Shown piece after piece: positions 25,146 to 33,900 of a stretch of DNA of 46,762 nucleotides. The DNA lies in the NCBI GenBank assembly GCA_944372195.1, contig CALVYK010000008.1, positions 1 through 46,762 on the forward strand, read 5' to 3'. This DNA comes from an uncultured Bacilli bacterium. GTDB lineage: Bacteria > Bacillota_I > Bacilli_A > RF39 > UBA660. Below the pieces are notes generated by a model that had not been told where the DNA came from, did not search any database, and saw nothing but the letters and a program-made list of their open reading frames with translations. The position numbers and the translations under genes were made by a program. Numbering within the stretch: the stretch's first letter is position 1; the number at the start of each line of letters is the position of its first letter.

Positions 25146-25376
25146 ATGATAAAAAAAGAATTTTATAAAACAAGAAGTGATGGAGTAAATTTATATAGAA
25201 CATGTTCTGACAATAATTACAAAATTAAACAAATAGAAACAGGAAATATATATGATGAAGCAATAGATATAGAAAATGCACCATATACTTATGAAGAAAC
25301 GGATATGCTAATAGAAGAAGAAAATGCAACAGAACAAGATTATTTAAAAGCACTTGCTAAATTAGGAGTAGAATAA
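25146..25376 (+). CDS. Small fibre-region protein (76 aa)
   Basis: Starts at ATG 25146 with GAGGAGG in front; an overlapping upstream start is not favoured. The pattern of TRSDGVNLYRTCSDNNYKIKQIETGNIYDEAIDI and the tail ENATEQDYLKALAKLGVE is common as a short protein next to Firmicutes phage tail fibres; function not known. TAATG overlap with the next gene. Confidence 0.75.
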   Translation: MIKKEFYKTRSDGVNLYRTCSDNNYKIKQIETGNIYDEAIDIENAPYTYEETDMLIEEENATEQDYLKALAKLGVE

Positions 25377-25540
25377 TGAATAAGTATGAATTAGAAGAAA
25401 AAACAAATAATATAATAGAAGAAACCAAAAATGCTTTACAAACAATGTATAATGCACTTAATCGAGGGCAACAAAAACAAATTATTAAAAATGAAGAAGT
25501 AAAAGCATTATTTGATAGATATGGTGTAGAATATAACTAA
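25376..25540 (+). CDS. Small helical protein (54 aa)
   Basis: Short gene starting within the preceding stop (TAATG). The product is a charged helical protein ([20 protein letters not shown]) ending DRYGVEYN. Upstream coupling and downstream GGAGG spacing support it being real. Probably a fibre chaperone or linker by position only. Confidence 0.65.
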   Translation: MNKYELEEKTNNIIEETKNALQTMYNALNRGQQKQIIKNEEVKALFDRYGVEYN

Positions 25541-25557
25541 TAAGGAGGTTAATGAAA

Positions 25558-25830
25558 ATGCCAGTGCTTAAATATAAAACAGAAGATGGTAAATTTGTAG
25601 GTCTTCCAATAATACAAGGACCAAAAGGAGAAACAGGTCCACAAGGTCCTAAAGGAGAAAAAGGAGATACTGGACCTCAAGGTGAGCAAGGTCCACAAGG
25701 ACCACAAGGATCTAAGGGAGATACAGGACCAGCAGGAACAAGTGTGAGTGTTATAGAAGCAACAGATGAAGCAACAGCTATATCTTTAAGCCAACAAAAT
25801 CCTAACAATGTTTATTATTGGAGTGAATAA
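25558..25830 (+). CDS. Short collagen-like fibre protein (90 aa)
   Basis: Residues about 19-60 are Gly-X-Y triplets, flanked by a short N-terminal strand region and a C-terminal helix-strand cap ([27 protein letters not shown]) of a type common in phage and bacterial collagen-like proteins. ATG 25558 is preferred to ATG 25552 because the GGAGG site is too close to the latter. It shares about 38 identical bases with the long collagen gene. Two bases from the LRR gene that follows. Confidence 0.85.
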   Translation: MPVLKYKTEDGKFVGLPIIQGPKGETGPQGPKGEKGDTGPQGEQGPQGPQGSKGDTGPAGTSVSVIEATDEATAISLSQQNPNNVYYWSE

Positions 25831-25832
25831 AT

Positions 25833-26987
25833 ATGGGAACGGTAAAGAACGGTAATAAATGGAGTGGGGCTTGTGTAAATGGAGATATAGTTAGTGGGCT
25901 TGTTAAAAACGGTGTTGTATTTTATAAAAAAAGAAATTTGGGATATTTTCTAGTTGAGTATACGGACATTAACAGTGTGTCACATTCAAATAATTTTAGT
26001 AATGAATCCGATTTGTTGCTTTTTACAAAAAGTAATAACAAGTTAAGAATTTGTAAGGTTTCATCAGTAAATAACATATCAATAAAAGATTGTAGTAAGA
26101 TGTTTGGTGATTGCTTTAGTTTAACAACTTTAGATTTAAGTAATTTTAATACAAGTAATGTTAATGATATGAGTTATATGTTTTACAATTGCTTTAGTTT
26201 AACAACTTTAGATTTAAGTAATTTTAATACAAGCAGTGTTAATGATATGAGTTATATGTTTAATGGTTGCTCAGGTTTAACAACTTTAGATTTAAGTAGT
26301 TTTGATACAAGCAGTGTTAATTATATGAATGATATGTTTATGAATTGCTCTAGTTTAACAACTTTAGATTTAAGTAGTTTTGATACAAGCAGTGTTAATG
26401 ATATGAGTTATATGTTTATGAATTGCTCTAGTTTAACAACTTTAGATTTAAGTAGTTTTGATACAAGTAATGTAACAAATATGTATAATATGTTTAATAG
26501 TTGCTCAGATTTAACAACTTTAGATTTAAGTAATTTTAATACAAGTAATGTTAATGATATGAGTTATATGTTTTACTTTTGCTCTAGTTTAACAACTTTA
26601 GATTTAAGTAGTTTTAATACAAGCAGTGTTAATGATATGAGTTATATGTTTAATGGTTGCTCAGGTTTAACAACTTTAGATTTAAGTAGTTTTGATACAA
26701 GCAGTGTTAATAATATGAGTTATATGTTTTACCGTTGCTCAGGTTTAACAACTTTAGATTTAAGTAGTTTTGATACAAGCAGTGTTAATAATATGAGTTA
26801 TATGTTTATGAATTGCTCTAGTTTAACAACTTTAGATTTAAGTAGTTTTGACTTTTCTAATGTTACTAAGTCATCTGGAATGTTTACAAGTATACCATCA
26901 AATTGTTTGATTAAAGTAAAAGACCAAGCAGCAAAAGATTTTGTATTAGGATCTAGAAGTGACTTAACAAATGTGGTGATAGTATAA
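25833..26987 (+). CDS. BspA-type leucine-rich-repeat protein with near-identical repeats
   Basis: 384 aa. Short N-terminal anchor (GTVKNGNKWSGACVNGDIVSGLVKNG), a linking strand region, then ten 26-residue repeats of the form C-S-x-LTTLDLSSFDTSSVNDMSYMF (about residues 86-350), and a C-terminal cap. The repeats match the DUF285/BspA-like surface protein family. Unlike the first LRR gene, repeats are almost identical at DNA level, pointing to recent expansion. Probably a receptor-binding protein paired with the short collagen gene. Confidence 0.87.
   Translation: MGTVKNGNKWSGACVNGDIVSGLVKNGVVFYKKRNLGYFLVEYTDINSVSHSNNFSNESDLLLFTKSNNKLRICKVSSVNNISIKDCSKMFGDCFSLTTLDLSNFNTSNVNDMSYMFYNCFSLTTLDLSNFNTSSVNDMSYMFNGCSGLTTLDLSSFDTSSVNYMNDMFMNCSSLTTLDLSSFDTSSVNDMSYMFMNCSSLTTLDLSSFDTSNVTNMYNMFNSCSDLTTLDLSNFNTSNVNDMSYMFYFCSSLTTLDLSSFNTSSVNDMSYMFNGCSGLTTLDLSSFDTSSVNNMSYMFYRCSGLTTLDLSSFDTSSVNNMSYMFMNCSSLTTLDLSSFDFSNVTKSSGMFTSIPSNCLIKVKDQAAKDFVLGSRSDLTNVVIV
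26121..26900 (+). repeat. Ten 78-bp tandem repeats arranged as two five-unit blocks
   Basis: The motif TTAACAACTT recurs every 78 bases from 26121. Units 1-5 and 6-10 match each other in order (NFNTSNV, FNTSSV, SGL.., S.., then SNVT), so units 6-10 look like a 390-bp duplication of units 1-5. This is prone to unequal recombination. Confidence 0.85.
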
Positions 26988-26989
26988 AA

Positions 26990-27112
26990 ATTGTTTGGTT
27001 ATGGAGAAATTTATGGGGTAAAAGATACTATATAGAATATACAGATAAATTAAGAAATAATGAAATATTAGTGTATAGACATAAAATCTATATAGGTAAA
27101 AAAGTTGAATAA
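26990..27112 (+). CDS. Small protein with probable AUU start (or decayed gene)
   Basis: A frame that looks coding (VWLWRNLWGKRYYIEYTDKL, then NNEILVYRHKIYIGKK) begins just after the LRR stop but has no ATG, GTG or TTG: an in-frame TGA lies 24 bases before the LRR stop. ATT 26990 is eight bases after GGTGAT, an anti-SD match, so an AUU start is possible. Basic, aromatic 40-residue product. Alternatives: ribosomal slippage from the LRR gene, or a remnant. Confidence 0.4.
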   Translation: MVWLWRNLWGKRYYIEYTDKLRNNEILVYRHKIYIGKKVE

Positions 27113-27134
27113 TATTGTTTTTATATGTTATAAT
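27105..27134 (+). promoter_or_regulatory. Promoter before lysis cassette
   Basis: TATAAT (27129-27134) with TGT in front; TTGAAT (27105-27110) at 18 bases. It precedes the coiled-coil membrane protein, endolysin and holin genes and would allow lysis-gene timing. Confidence 0.6.
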
Positions 27135-27156
27135 ATAATAGAAAGGATTGATAGCA

Positions 27157-27447
27157 ATGGCTCAGAATAATAATTCAATATCTAGGTCTGAATTTGATAA
27201 CTTAAAGGAAGAAGTTAAAGAATTAAAAAAAGTTCATGATATTGTTCAAAGACAAACTGTTGTTATAGAAAAACTAACTCTTGAGATGAAATATATGAGA
27301 GAAGACCAAAATGATATGAGTACAAGACTTAGAAAGTTAGAAGAAAAACCTATTAAAAAATATGATAACTTATTATCGACAATAGTTAGTAATGTAGTTT
27401 CAGCTATAGTTGGAGCCGTTGCCGTTTTAATAGGATTAAGTAAATAA
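27157..27447 (+). CDS. XhlA-like coiled-coil membrane protein (96 aa)
   Basis: ATG 27157 with AAAGGA nine bases upstream is favoured over an overlapping TTG. Coiled coil (residues 8-70) followed by one C-terminal transmembrane helix (LLSTIVSNVVSAIVGAVAVLIGL). The architecture is that of haemolysin XhlA-type holin-associated proteins found beside phage endolysins. It probably acts at the cytoplasmic membrane in the lysis step. Confidence 0.75.
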   Translation: MAQNNNSISRSEFDNLKEEVKELKKVHDIVQRQTVVIEKLTLEMKYMREDQNDMSTRLRKLEEKPIKKYDNLLSTIVSNVVSAIVGAVAVLIGLSK

Positions 27448-27465
27448 TTTGAAAGGTGGTGTCAA

Positions 27466-27606
27466 ATGGCTACAGTTAAAAAAGATGAAGTTACAGAAGA
27501 TGTAAAGACAGAAGAAGTTCAACAAGAATTAGTTGTTACAGATGAAGATTTTTACAATGCTTGTGTAGAAGATGAAAATGTTGAAATTATAGGAGATGGT
27601 GAATAA
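27466..27606 (+). CDS. Small acidic protein (46 aa)
   Basis: Short gene with a strong GAAAGGTGG site. Very acidic (VTEDVKTEEVQQELVVTDEDF, ending NVEIIGDGE). Sits between the XhlA-like gene and the endolysin and ends 2 bases before the latter. Possibly an endolysin regulator or minor virion protein; nothing specific can be seen. Confidence 0.65.
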   Translation: MATVKKDEVTEDVKTEEVQQELVVTDEDFYNACVEDENVEIIGDGE

Positions 27607-27608
27607 TT

Positions 27609-28502
27609 ATGAAGTTTGTTAAAAGATTAACAGAGCCTAATCATACTGACAAATATTGGTTACATACTAGTAGAGGAGGTCTTAACTCTTGTATATTAGT
27701 TAATGAAGAAAATGGTTCTTGTTTACATAATTGTGTAGGATATACTTGGGGAAGATTTTATGAAAACATAGGATCTAAACCTAAGTTATCAAGAGCAAAT
27801 GCTGAAAAATGGTACAACTATAGTGACGGCTATAAAAGAGGTCAAGAACCCAAATTAGGTGCTATTGCTTGTTGGAAAGGTGAAGGATCTTTGGCAGGTC
27901 ATGTAGCTTCTGTAGAAGAAATAGCAGAAGATGGAACTATTACTACTTCAAATGATGGTTACGGAACTAAAAAATTCTGGATTGCTAAATATAAATACCC
28001 ATATAATGTTGGTTCTAAATATAAATTCCAAGGATTTATTTATCCACCTGTTGAGTTTGAAGCAGAAGAACCTACAGTTGTTGATCCATTCCCAGGAGTT
28101 AGTGATGAAGAACTAGCTGCTAGAGTTTGGGCAGGAGAGTTTGGTAATGGCGAAGATAGAAAAAATGCTTTAGGTTCCAGATACGATGCTGTCCAAGCAT
28201 TAGTTAATCAAGGTGTTGGAAAACCTACAGAACCAGAAAAACCAAAAGAACCAGAAAAACCAATAACAAATGTAATAAGTGAAGGAGACACTGTTATAGT
28301 TAATGGTTATGGAACATCATCAAGTGATGGTACAGGTGCAAAAACGAAAACATTTGTAAACCAAAAGATGAAAGTTATAGGAATCGCTGCTAATACTAAG
28401 AAAGCTAATAGATATGCTTTAAATCAATATAATAAGGGAACAATACATGACTGGTCTGCTGTTACAGGTTGGTTCAATGAAAGTTCTCTAACTAAGGAGT
28501 GA
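27609..28502 (+). CDS. Endolysin: CHAP amidase/endopeptidase with CW_7
   Basis: 297 aa. N-terminal CHAP domain with probable catalytic C42 (HNCVGYTWGRFY) and H98 (LAGHVASVEE). Residues about 165-204 (DEELAARVWAGEFGNGEDRKNAL) match the CW_7 cell-wall binding repeat. A Pro/Glu/Lys linker (205-219) leads to an SH3-like C-terminal wall-binding domain (225-297). It cleaves peptidoglycan at the end of infection. No signal peptide, so the adjacent holin is needed. Domain set indicates a Gram-positive host. Confidence 0.92.
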   Translation: MKFVKRLTEPNHTDKYWLHTSRGGLNSCILVNEENGSCLHNCVGYTWGRFYENIGSKPKLSRANAEKWYNYSDGYKRGQEPKLGAIACWKGEGSLAGHVASVEEIAEDGTITTSNDGYGTKKFWIAKYKYPYNVGSKYKFQGFIYPPVEFEAEEPTVVDPFPGVSDEELAARVWAGEFGNGEDRKNALGSRYDAVQALVNQGVGKPTEPEKPKEPEKPITNVISEGDTVIVNGYGTSSSDGTGAKTKTFVNQKMKVIGIAANTKKANRYALNQYNKGTIHDWSAVTGWFNESSLTKE

Positions 28503-28509
28503 TAATAAT

Positions 28510-28797
28510 ATGGATTTTATTTCAATGGAAACTTTTCTAACATTTGCAGGTTGTTTAGTTATTGTTGCTATAGTAACTCAAGCAATTAAGAACATTCCAC
28601 CTTTAAAGAATATAAATTCTGCTTGGAGTGCCTTAATAGTATCTATAGTTGTAGGTATTGTTAGATTAATATTTGTTGGAGACTTTTCTACAACAGGTAT
28701 AATTGTAGGAATATTTAATATATTTGTGATATATTTAGGATCTATAGGTGGATATGAAAGTGTTAAACAAATAACTCAATATTTTAGTAATAAATAA
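28510..28797 (+). CDS. Holin
   Basis: 95 aa with three hydrophobic segments (about residues 8-27, 38-56, 62-82), a short cytoplasmic polar tail and a place directly after the endolysin. It forms membrane lesions that release or activate the endolysin. The exact holin family is not certain. Confidence 0.82.
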   Translation: MDFISMETFLTFAGCLVIVAIVTQAIKNIPPLKNINSAWSALIVSIVVGIVRLIFVGDFSTTGIIVGIFNIFVIYLGSIGGYESVKQITQYFSNK

Positions 28798-28821
28798 AAA
28801 GTCTATTAATAGACTTTTTTT
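28796..28821 (+). terminator. Rho-independent terminator
   Basis: Palindromic stem AAAGTCTA / TAGACTTT around TTAA followed by T-run, straight after the holin stop codon. A-run at the left makes it usable on both strands. Confidence 0.85.
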
Positions 28822-28838
28822 ATTATCTGTGATATAAT
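28810..28838 (+). promoter_or_regulatory. Promoter of ejection-protein unit
   Basis: TAGACT (28810-28815, inside the terminator's right arm), 17-base spacer, TATAAT (28833-28838) with TGTGA in front. Confidence 0.65.
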
Positions 28839-28865
28839 TTTTATAAAGAAAGTAGGTGTTTTTAT

Positions 28866-29756
28866 ATGGCACAAACAAGTAAGAATGTTGGAGTCTCTGC
28901 AAAGGATTATGCTAAAGAGCAATTAGGAAATCTTGATTTATCTTACTTAGATAAAGAAAGAAATGTTGCACAAAACACATATAATACTTCTAAAAGTTCT
29001 TTAGAGAATAACTTTAATAACCTTTTAAATCAAATAAACACAAATAGGGCTGATACTAGAAAGAATTTTAATACAGGTAGAGCTACTATAGCAGAAAATG
29101 CTTATGACACTAATAGAACAAATCAAGCAGATTTAGCATCAAGAGGAGTTGGTTCTAGTGGTTTACAAACATTAGGAGAAGTTGGTAATAGAATAGAAAC
29201 TGGTAGACAATATAGTGATCTAGCTAATAGTTTTTATAAAGATATGAGTGATTTAGATACTACCGAACAACAAGGTAGAACACAATATAACACAGATTTA
29301 CAAAATTTACAAAACACTCTAGACCAAAATTTAGCTAATATAGATAGTAGGGCAGCACAAGCTCAAAATGATTATAATATAACATTGGGACAATTGGCTG
29401 AGTCTATTCAGGGAAGATGGGATAATAATGCAAATGCAGAAGCATCTCTTGCTCAAGCTAAAGCTGCTGCTGCACAAGCACATGCTGATGCTGTAAATGC
29501 TTCTAAACAAAATCTTCAAGCATTGAAACGACAAGAATTGAGTAGTATTATAAATATGACTGATGAGAATGGTGAACTGGTTGATCCAGAAGTTATGATA
29601 TCTAGAATATCATCATCATTTGGTGTTGATAGGACATTTGCAGAAAATGTATTAAAAGAATTAGGTATAGTGCCAATTAAAACATTCAATTTTAGTGCAA
29701 ACGAACCTTACATACCTTCATCTGATTATTTATCTCAATTATTAGGAGGTTGGTAA
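28866..29756 (+). CDS. Internal virion/ejection protein, paralogue 1 (296 aa)
   Basis: Almost entirely helical with Ala/Gln/Asn-rich coils. Residues 12-115 align with the next gene (YAKEQLGNLDLSYLDKERNVAQNTY against YAEQLVGNLDNSFYNKQRDVAQQSY; ASRGVGSSGL against ANRGLTSSGL). The C terminus is distinct. Such pairs of helical proteins ahead of a very long virion protein are typical of podophage internal core/ejection proteins that leave the head before the DNA. AAGTAGGTG ribosome binding site. Confidence 0.7.
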   Translation: MAQTSKNVGVSAKDYAKEQLGNLDLSYLDKERNVAQNTYNTSKSSLENNFNNLLNQINTNRADTRKNFNTGRATIAENAYDTNRTNQADLASRGVGSSGLQTLGEVGNRIETGRQYSDLANSFYKDMSDLDTTEQQGRTQYNTDLQNLQNTLDQNLANIDSRAAQAQNDYNITLGQLAESIQGRWDNNANAEASLAQAKAAAAQAHADAVNASKQNLQALKRQELSSIINMTDENGELVDPEVMISRISSSFGVDRTFAENVLKELGIVPIKTFNFSANEPYIPSSDYLSQLLGGW

Positions 29757-29757
29757 T

Positions 29758-30915
29758 ATGTCTAGATCTTATGCAGAGCAATTAGTTGGAAATCTTGACA
29801 ACAGTTTTTACAATAAACAAAGAGATGTTGCCCAACAATCATATAAAACAAATTGGGAAAACCTACAAAATCAATATAAAAATCTTCAAGAAAAGTTAAA
29901 AAAACAACAAGAAGAAGCTAATATAGCTTTTAATAAAGGTTTATCTAGTGTTGCAGAAAATAGTTATGATAGAATGAGTTCTGCTAACCAAAATTTAGCT
30001 AATAGAGGTCTTACTAGTAGCGGTCTTGGTCATTTAGCTAAACAACAAGACATTACAGCTAAAGGTCAGGATGTTTTAGATTTATTAGGAGGTTCTGGCG
30101 ATATATCTATAAATACAGCTAATCAATTAGCAAGTGGCAATACTTCTCTAGCAAATAAAGTAAATAGTTTAGGTAAAGATTTATCAGATTTGTTAGGAGA
30201 TATTGGAGACGCAGAAACAGAAGCACAAATGGAACAAAATGCTATTCTTGCTGACATATCAGAAGGAAAAGTTGCTCGTGATGAAGCTAATGAATTAGCA
30301 GCTAAACAAAGAGCCTTAAGTGGATCTTCTAGTGGTTCAAATGATTATGATGATGAAATAGAAGAATTCTATAAAAGACAAGCACTGTCCGAAATATTAG
30401 TCAGTCCTACTTTGTCAGATGCTCAAAAATCACAATTGTTGCAAATTAATTATGGTTATAATAATCCTCAAGAGATAGTAAAAGCATATAATGATAATGT
30501 AAATGCTCAAACTAATTATGATAATCAAATAGCGGAATTAGAAGATGCTATTAGGTTAGAAAATAATATAAGTAATTCATATAATAGAGAGGCTGAAAAT
30601 CTTATTAAAGAAATAAATGATAGTGATACTAGAAAAAGTTGGATGAACTCAAATGATAAATTTAAAAGAAATGCTTATGAGACTTTATATAATTATATAA
30701 ATGATTTAGGCAATGTGTCTAAAAAAGATGCTGCCAATGCTTATGCTAATTTAATGGGTAATATGGCTGCATCGACACAAAAAAATTATATTATGGATGC
30801 TGTAGACAACATACTTAATCCAAAAGAAAGTGAAACTACTAAACAACTTAATGAGTTGAAAAATGCAGGTATAACATATTCTGATTTAGCTGAATTATTA
30901 TATGGTAATAAATAA
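29758..30915 (+). CDS. Internal virion/ejection protein, paralogue 2 (385 aa)
   Basis: N-terminal ~110 residues are homologous to the preceding gene (tandem duplication); the rest is a Ser-rich spacer (SGSSSGSNDYDDE) and a different helical C-terminal half. One base separates the genes, so they are probably made in matched amounts. Internal core/ejection role inferred from composition and place before the 1212-aa protein. No catalytic motif (no lysozyme or transglycosylase signature) is visible. Confidence 0.7.
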   Translation: MSRSYAEQLVGNLDNSFYNKQRDVAQQSYKTNWENLQNQYKNLQEKLKKQQEEANIAFNKGLSSVAENSYDRMSSANQNLANRGLTSSGLGHLAKQQDITAKGQDVLDLLGGSGDISINTANQLASGNTSLANKVNSLGKDLSDLLGDIGDAETEAQMEQNAILADISEGKVARDEANELAAKQRALSGSSSGSNDYDDEIEEFYKRQALSEILVSPTLSDAQKSQLLQINYGYNNPQEIVKAYNDNVNAQTNYDNQIAELEDAIRLENNISNSYNREAENLIKEINDSDTRKSWMNSNDKFKRNAYETLYNYINDLGNVSKKDAANAYANLMGNMAASTQKNYIMDAVDNILNPKESETTKQLNELKNAGITYSDLAELLYGNK

Positions 30916-30932
30916 TTTTGGTTGGTGATATA

Positions 30933-33900
30933 ATGGCTAATTATTACAAAGATTTGTATGAAAATTTAAAAAATGATAGAGAAAAATATATAAAAAATAG
31001 TTTTGCTAAGACTCCAACAGGTAAAAAATCAAAATTAGAGACAAAGGTTGATAATCTTACAACTAGATTAGAATCTGGTGGAGTAGATGTAAATAGGGAA
31101 ACAGATAATAGGAATTTTTTAGAAAAGACTCTAGGGCTTCCAGAAGATCAAAATATCGTTTTTGATATTTTTGAATTACTGGGAAGACCTCAACAAGCTA
31201 TTTTTGGTGCCATAAATGCTGCACAAAAAGGTGAAGATATAGGAGAAGCTGCTTGGAGCAATTTTAAAGGTGATACAGATACTTCTTTTAAAGATATTTT
31301 AACAGAAGCAGGTATGGAAGATGAAAAAGGAAAGTTAGATCTTGTAGATGTTTTAGGATTTGCAGGAGATGTTTTTCTTGATCCTGTTGATTTAATACCT
31401 GTTGCAGGATTTAGCAAATTCTCAAAAGCATTGGATGCTGGAGAAAACTTAAAAAGTGCCACAAAATCTCTAAAATCTGTTAGTGATGTTGCTATGGAAG
31501 GAATAGGAAAAGCTGTAAAAAGTGGTGCTAAGGTAGCTGATAAGGGAATAGAATCTGCTTTAAAATATGCTGACGAAGTTAAAGGTATTACCAATAGTGT
31601 AGGAGATGTTACAAAATTAACATATGATAATCCTTTAGCTAAGAGTGCAGCAAATTTAGGTAAAAAGACAACAGAAGGTCTTTCTACTAATGTTACAGGA
31701 AGATTAGAAACTTATAAACAAGCTAAAGAAACACTAGGAAGATTGTTTAACAGTAATAAAACAGTGCCATCAGAAATTAGAAATGCTATTAGGAAAAACA
31801 ATGCTGATACAGTAAGAGCGGCTGTTGAGTTACAACCTATCTATAATAGTATGGATAGTAATATAACCAATTATGCTACAAAAATAGCTTTAGCTAACGG
31901 TGATGACAGTGCAGATGCTGTTAAGAAAATAGCAGAACAAGTTGATAAAGATATACTTAACTTAAAAGAATACAATAATCTTAATAGAACTGTTACAGGT
32001 AGACAACTTCTAAAAGAAGCTAAGAGTGGTAAGTTAAAATTACAAGATGCTGGTAATGACGGTATAACTTTGTTACAAAGTATAGCAGATGATGTTAATA
32101 AAGCTAATAGAGGATTATATTTAGATATTAATTTAACTGATGATGGTTACATAAAACTTAATAAAGACTGGGATTATGTAGATGCCAGTAAGAAAAATCT
32201 TGAAAAATTAAAAAATCAATATGGTGAAGCATTTGTTAATAATATAGAAGGTTTATCCCTAGATCCTGATAAATTAGATAAAACTTCAATAACTAAAATG
32301 GGTAACTATAGCATAGAAGATATTAATTATCTAGAAGGATTAAGAAATAAATATAATACTGATGCTGATTTCAAGGCTTTATATGACGAAGCAGATGTTG
32401 CTTTTAACAAGTCAAATGAGATAGTTAATAAGTATTTTGGAACAAATTTAAAAACAGATGAAAATAACTTAGGTTATGTAAGACACGCATTTGATAAAGA
32501 ACAATTCGATAATTATAAAAATTTGGGATTTGTTTCAGATTATGGTGAAACGGTAACAAAAGGTAATGCTAAAATATTAGCAGATAGAAAATACAATATG
32601 TCTGTTAGAGAAGCTAATAACTTATTTAAAGAAAATGTTAGTAAAAATTATTCTAGTTTAAATAAAGAACAACAAGAAGCTGTTGATAAATTCCTTAGCA
32701 CAGATGGTATATTTAAAGAAGGTATGCTAGCCTCTTTAGGTGATTATATGGAAAATATACCTAAACTAGCAAAAGATAGTAAAAATATAGATACTGTGTT
32801 AATCAAAGGTGCTTTTGGAGATTATGATAAACTAAAAGTAGCAGATAGAGATATAAAAGCATTGGAAAAATATATTAAAAATGGTGATGATATATCAGAA
32901 AATACTATGAAAAGAGTTAAAAACATTTTAGGAGATAATGTTAATATTGACAATGCTAATAAAACTATTGAAACTTTAAAAGCAAACAAAAACTCATTAT
33001 TAGATACTAGTGGAATAAAGGTATTGTCAAATGCTGATAGTTCTATACCATTAGGATTTAAACAATTGAATAGGGAAGAAACAAATAGTCTTATCAATAA
33101 AATGAATAAAATAAGTGATGAACTTGGTCTTGATGAGTTCAAAAAAGTTGCTAGTTCTGTTAAAAGTAATAGTGGTAAAATTGCTATAAGTGAAGATCTA
33201 TTAAGACTTGTAGATATAAATACCAATAAAAAGGATATAAAAGGGTTTACAAGAATGTATGATAGATTCATGAATTTCTTTAAAAGAAATAAAGTTTTAT
33301 CTCCTACTTTCCAAATGAACAACATTATTGGTAACTCCTCTAATATGTTTTTAGCAGGAATAAGCCCTACAAGACAAGCTCAATTATTTCCAGAAGCTGT
33401 TGAGGTTTTGTCACAAGGTAGAAATTTAATGCTTAAAAGTGCAAATAAAATACCTTTGACAGGCAAAGAAGAAGAAATGTTAAGATTATGGAATGGTTTC
33501 CTAGATGCAGGATTCGGTGATCCTAATAATTTAACTGCATTTAACTTAAATGATATGCCAGAAAGTCTAAAAGGATATTTTACAGGAAAGAAAAAATTTA
33601 CAAGTGCTAAAGATTTTTTAGTTGATGGATTACCTTATTTGAACAATAAAATGAATAACTATGTCGATAATTTATCTAGAATGGTAACCTATATTGAGGG
33701 TGTAAGAAATCCAGGTTTTTTAAGAAATTTAGGTGTAAAAAGTGCAGGAGATGCTGTAAGAAAAGTATTGTTTGATCCATCAGATTTAACACAATTTGAA
33801 ATGAATACTATGAAAAGAATAATACCTTTTTACACATTTACTAAGAAAAACTTAGCCTTTCAAATAGACAATTTATCTAAAAATGGTTCTAACTATAATA

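Noticed and set aside
26121..26900. CRISPR-like array
   Set aside because: Repeats are 78-bp, contiguous, in frame and coding (LRR units); there are no unique spacers.
26976..26992. Programmed -1 frameshift from the LRR gene into the following frame
   Set aside because: No canonical X-XXY-YYZ slippery heptamer precedes the stop codon; an AUU start or gene remnant explains the data as well.
31190..33325. Long minus-strand frames opposite the large ejection protein (31190-31594, 32822-33325)
   Set aside because: They are antisense shadows of a 1212-codon gene, lacking ribosome binding sites and matching its codon phase.
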